Shown piece after piece: positions 12,995 to 14,616 of a DNA stretch of 14,616 bases (the first letter of the stretch is position 1; every line of letters starts with the position of its first letter). The position numbers were made by a program, and so were the translations under genes. The notes beneath the pieces were generated by a model, which had not been told where the DNA came from, ran no database searches, and saw nothing but the letters and a program-made list of their open reading frames with translations. Where the stretch lies: contig CAZHMQ010000049.1 in assembly GCA_964533645.1 (NCBI GenBank), positions 1-14,616 of the forward strand. Direction: 5' to 3'. The DNA comes from JABDBK01 sp964533645. Its GTDB lineage: Bacteria > Pseudomonadota > Gammaproteobacteria > DSM-16500.

Positions 12995-13777
12995 ATGCAC
13001 ACCCACATCGCCCGCAAACGCTTCGGCCAACATTTTTTACACGATAAAAGCATCATCCAACGTTTAGTCAACATTATCGCGCCAAAAAAAGATCAGCACA
13101 TTATCGAAATTGGGCCAGGACAAGGAGCTCTCACCGTCCCCGTGTTAGAGCTCATTGGAGAAATCGATGCCATAGAATTAGATAAAGATCTCATTCCAGC
13201 ATTAATCGAACGCTGCGCCAACAAAGGGAACTTGCGTGTTTACCAAACCGATGCTTTAACCTTCGATTTTGCGTGTTTTTTCGATAAAAAATCACCTCTA
13301 CGCATTATAGGTAATTTACCTTACAATATTTCTACCCCACTTATTTTTCATCTACTCACGTTTGCTCCTTATATTTGGGACATGCACTTCATGTTACAAA
13401 AAGAAGTCGTTGACAGAGTAGCTGCAAAACCAGGAAGTAAAACCTACGGTAGACTAAGCGTCATGGTCCAATATCATTGTGAAGTCACCGCATTATTCGA
13501 TGTGCCACCTGGCGCTTTTTATCCGCCACCGCAAGTAAACTCCAGCATTGTAAAACTTGTTCCCTATCATGATATTCCACACACCGCGCGTAATTATTCA
13601 CACTTTGCAAGCATCGTCAAAGAAGCGTTTTCTCATAGACGCAAGACGTTACGTAACAGTTTAAAAAATCTAGTCAAAGATTCCGACTGGGGAAAAATCG
13701 CTGTAAACCTGCAAACACGACCCGAAGATTTAAGCGTGGACGATTATTTGAAAATCAGTAATCATTTTTTTGATTGA
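12995..13777 (+). CDS. rsmA: 16S rRNA N6,N6-dimethyladenosine transferase RsmA (KsgA)
   Basis: A 260-residue SAM-dependent enzyme that dimethylates A1518 and A1519 (E. coli numbering) in helix 45 of 16S rRNA as a late step of 30S assembly. RKRFGQHFLHD (8-18) is the N-terminal signature, EIGPGQG (38-44) binds SAM, the acidic ELDKD (61-65) contacts the ribose, and NLPYNIS (107-113) is the catalytic N-L-P-Y motif of adenine-N6 methyltransferases. PPPQVNSS (177-184) and FSHRRKTLRNSL (212-223) are the usual C-terminal signatures. The ATG is preceded by AGAGGAAAA. It overlaps the ribosome-binding site of apaH, which starts 8 nt after its stop codon; rsmA and apaH are neighbours in E. coli too, but the intervening apaG is absent here. 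Confidence 0.96.
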   Translation: MHTHIARKRFGQHFLHDKSIIQRLVNIIAPKKDQHIIEIGPGQGALTVPVLELIGEIDAIELDKDLIPALIERCANKGNLRVYQTDALTFDFACFFDKKSPLRIIGNLPYNISTPLIFHLLTFAPYIWDMHFMLQKEVVDRVAAKPGSKTYGRLSVMVQYHCEVTALFDVPPGAFYPPPQVNSSIVKLVPYHDIPHTARNYSHFASIVKEAFSHRRKTLRNSLKNLVKDSDWGKIAVNLQTRPEDLSVDDYLKISNHFFD

Positions 13778-13784
13778 GGGCAGC

Positions 13785-14600
13785 ATGTCTATCTACGTCA
13801 TAGGCGATCTACAAGGATGTTTTGAACCGCTTCAGCGTTTATTAGAGCTTATTTCATTTGACCCTAAAAACGATAGGCTTTGGTTTACAGGCGATATTGT
13901 AAATCGTGGTCCAAAGTCACTAGCATGCTTACGCTTTGTGAAAAGCTTAGGTGATCGACAGCATATGGTCTTAGGTAATCATGATTTACATTTATTAGCC
14001 GTCGCTCGTAAAGCACATGAGGGCTGGAAAGAAGATACTTTCGATGACATACTACGCGCTCCCGATAAACATGATTTATTAGACTGGCTAATACATCAAC
14101 CACTGTTACATCATGATCTAGGATATACTATGGTACATGCAGGTCTTGCTGCGAATTGGGATTTAGCAAAAGCAAAAACACTAGCTCATGAAGTCGAAAT
14201 GATTTTGCAAAGTGATAAAGCTTTTGATTTTTTTAAACATATGTATGGTAATCATCCTAATGCTTGGTGTGATGATTTGAGGGGCTTTGATCGATGGCGC
14301 TGCATCACGAATTATTTAACCCGCGCACGTTTTTGTTACCCTGATGGAAGTTTAGAACTGGAAAATAAGGGTAAAGTCGATTCAGCAAAAGATAAACTCA
14401 TACCTTGGTTTAACGTTCCTAACCGACAACATGCTAATATAAAAATTCTTTTTGGCCATTGGGCAGCATTGGGTGGTGTCACTGACACTCCAAATACTTA
14501 TGCTTTAGATACAGGCTGTATTTGGGGATATGCATTGACTGCGATGCGACTTTCGAATGGTGAGCGGTTTTCGGTGCCTTGTCAGTTATCTTCTATCTAA
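13785..14600 (+). CDS. apaH: Symmetrical bis(5'-nucleosyl)-tetraphosphatase ApaH
   Basis: A 271-residue metallophosphoesterase that splits Ap4A into two ADP, clearing the stress-related dinucleotide and (in E. coli) removing Np4 caps from RNA. Motifs in order are GDLQGC (7-12), GDIVNRGP (36-43), GNHDLH (64-69), HAG (118-120) and FGHW (about 223-226). The first motif has Gln where classical PPP enzymes have the metal-binding His; I recall the same GDLQGC in pseudomonad ApaH, so this is probably a normal variant. I take ATG 13785, preceded by GAGGG 4-8 nt upstream within the rsmA stop region, instead of the TTG at 13770, which would overlap rsmA and add five residues. Nothing recognisable, including no terminator, is present in the last 16 bases. 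Confidence 0.96.
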   Translation: MSIYVIGDLQGCFEPLQRLLELISFDPKNDRLWFTGDIVNRGPKSLACLRFVKSLGDRQHMVLGNHDLHLLAVARKAHEGWKEDTFDDILRAPDKHDLLDWLIHQPLLHHDLGYTMVHAGLAANWDLAKAKTLAHEVEMILQSDKAFDFFKHMYGNHPNAWCDDLRGFDRWRCITNYLTRARFCYPDGSLELENKGKVDSAKDKLIPWFNVPNRQHANIKILFGHWAALGGVTDTPNTYALDTGCIWGYALTAMRLSNGERFSVPCQLSSI

Positions 14601-14616
14601 AACAATAAAACTATAA

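Noticed and set aside
1..14616. CRISPR array, tRNA/rRNA genes, toxin-antitoxin pair or prophage genes
   Set aside because: No regularly spaced direct repeats, cloverleaf-like stretches or recognisable phage or toxin proteins were seen anywhere in the window.

Overview
The window reads as chromosomal DNA of an AT-rich gammaproteobacterium. The best guess is an intracellular or host-associated member of the Legionellales (Legionella/Coxiella/Aquicella/Berkiella-like). Three things point there: the Coxiella/Legionella-like cytosolic-type malate dehydrogenase, a eukaryotic-type U-box protein, and a Sel1-repeat lipoprotein, all set among ordinary gammaproteobacterial housekeeping genes. This placement is inferred from remembered family features, not from a search. 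No tRNA, rRNA, CRISPR array or intact insertion sequence was seen, and no gene-free stretch exceeds 300 bases.

Layout. Bases 1-203 hold a possible gene tail that runs into an imperfect palindromic element. From 204 to 1606 (minus strand) an M50 site-2-type protease is followed by a GT2 polyprenyl-phosphate mannosyltransferase-like enzyme. A ZIP-family metal transporter (plus, 1720-2481) diverges from them and ends in a strong hairpin/T-tract terminator, which is met head-on by mdh (minus, 2548-3534). mdh and the next operon diverge from promoters whose -35 boxes abut. That operon (plus, 3661-5312) is a 169-residue U-box protein translationally coupled by an ATGA overlap to hemW. The 3' end of hemW overlaps a minus-strand gene for an unrecognised 428-residue protein with a C-terminal membrane hairpin. 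That gene lies just downstream of a small outer-membrane beta-barrel gene on the same strand.

A minus-strand pair, nicotinate phosphoribosyltransferase and trmB (11 bp overlap), occupies 7502-9602. The 3' end of trmB runs into a 132-bp palindrome with perfect 37-bp arms, which encodes the last residues and stop codon of TrmB. From 9826 the plus strand carries metN-metI-metQ (methionine import), then a Sel1-repeat lipoprotein, a REP-like hairpin, rsmA (16S rRNA dimethyltransferase) and apaH (Ap4A hydrolase).

Functionally most of the window is core metabolism: methionine uptake, NAD salvage, TCA cycle, tRNA/rRNA methylation, heme chaperoning and dinucleotide clearance. The accessory or host-interaction candidates are the U-box protein (possible E3 ubiquitin ligase effector), the 428-aa membrane-hairpin protein, the beta-barrel and the Sel1 lipoprotein. 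Intergenic spaces are unusually rich in palindromes (six separate ones), and at least one has altered a gene's 3' end.
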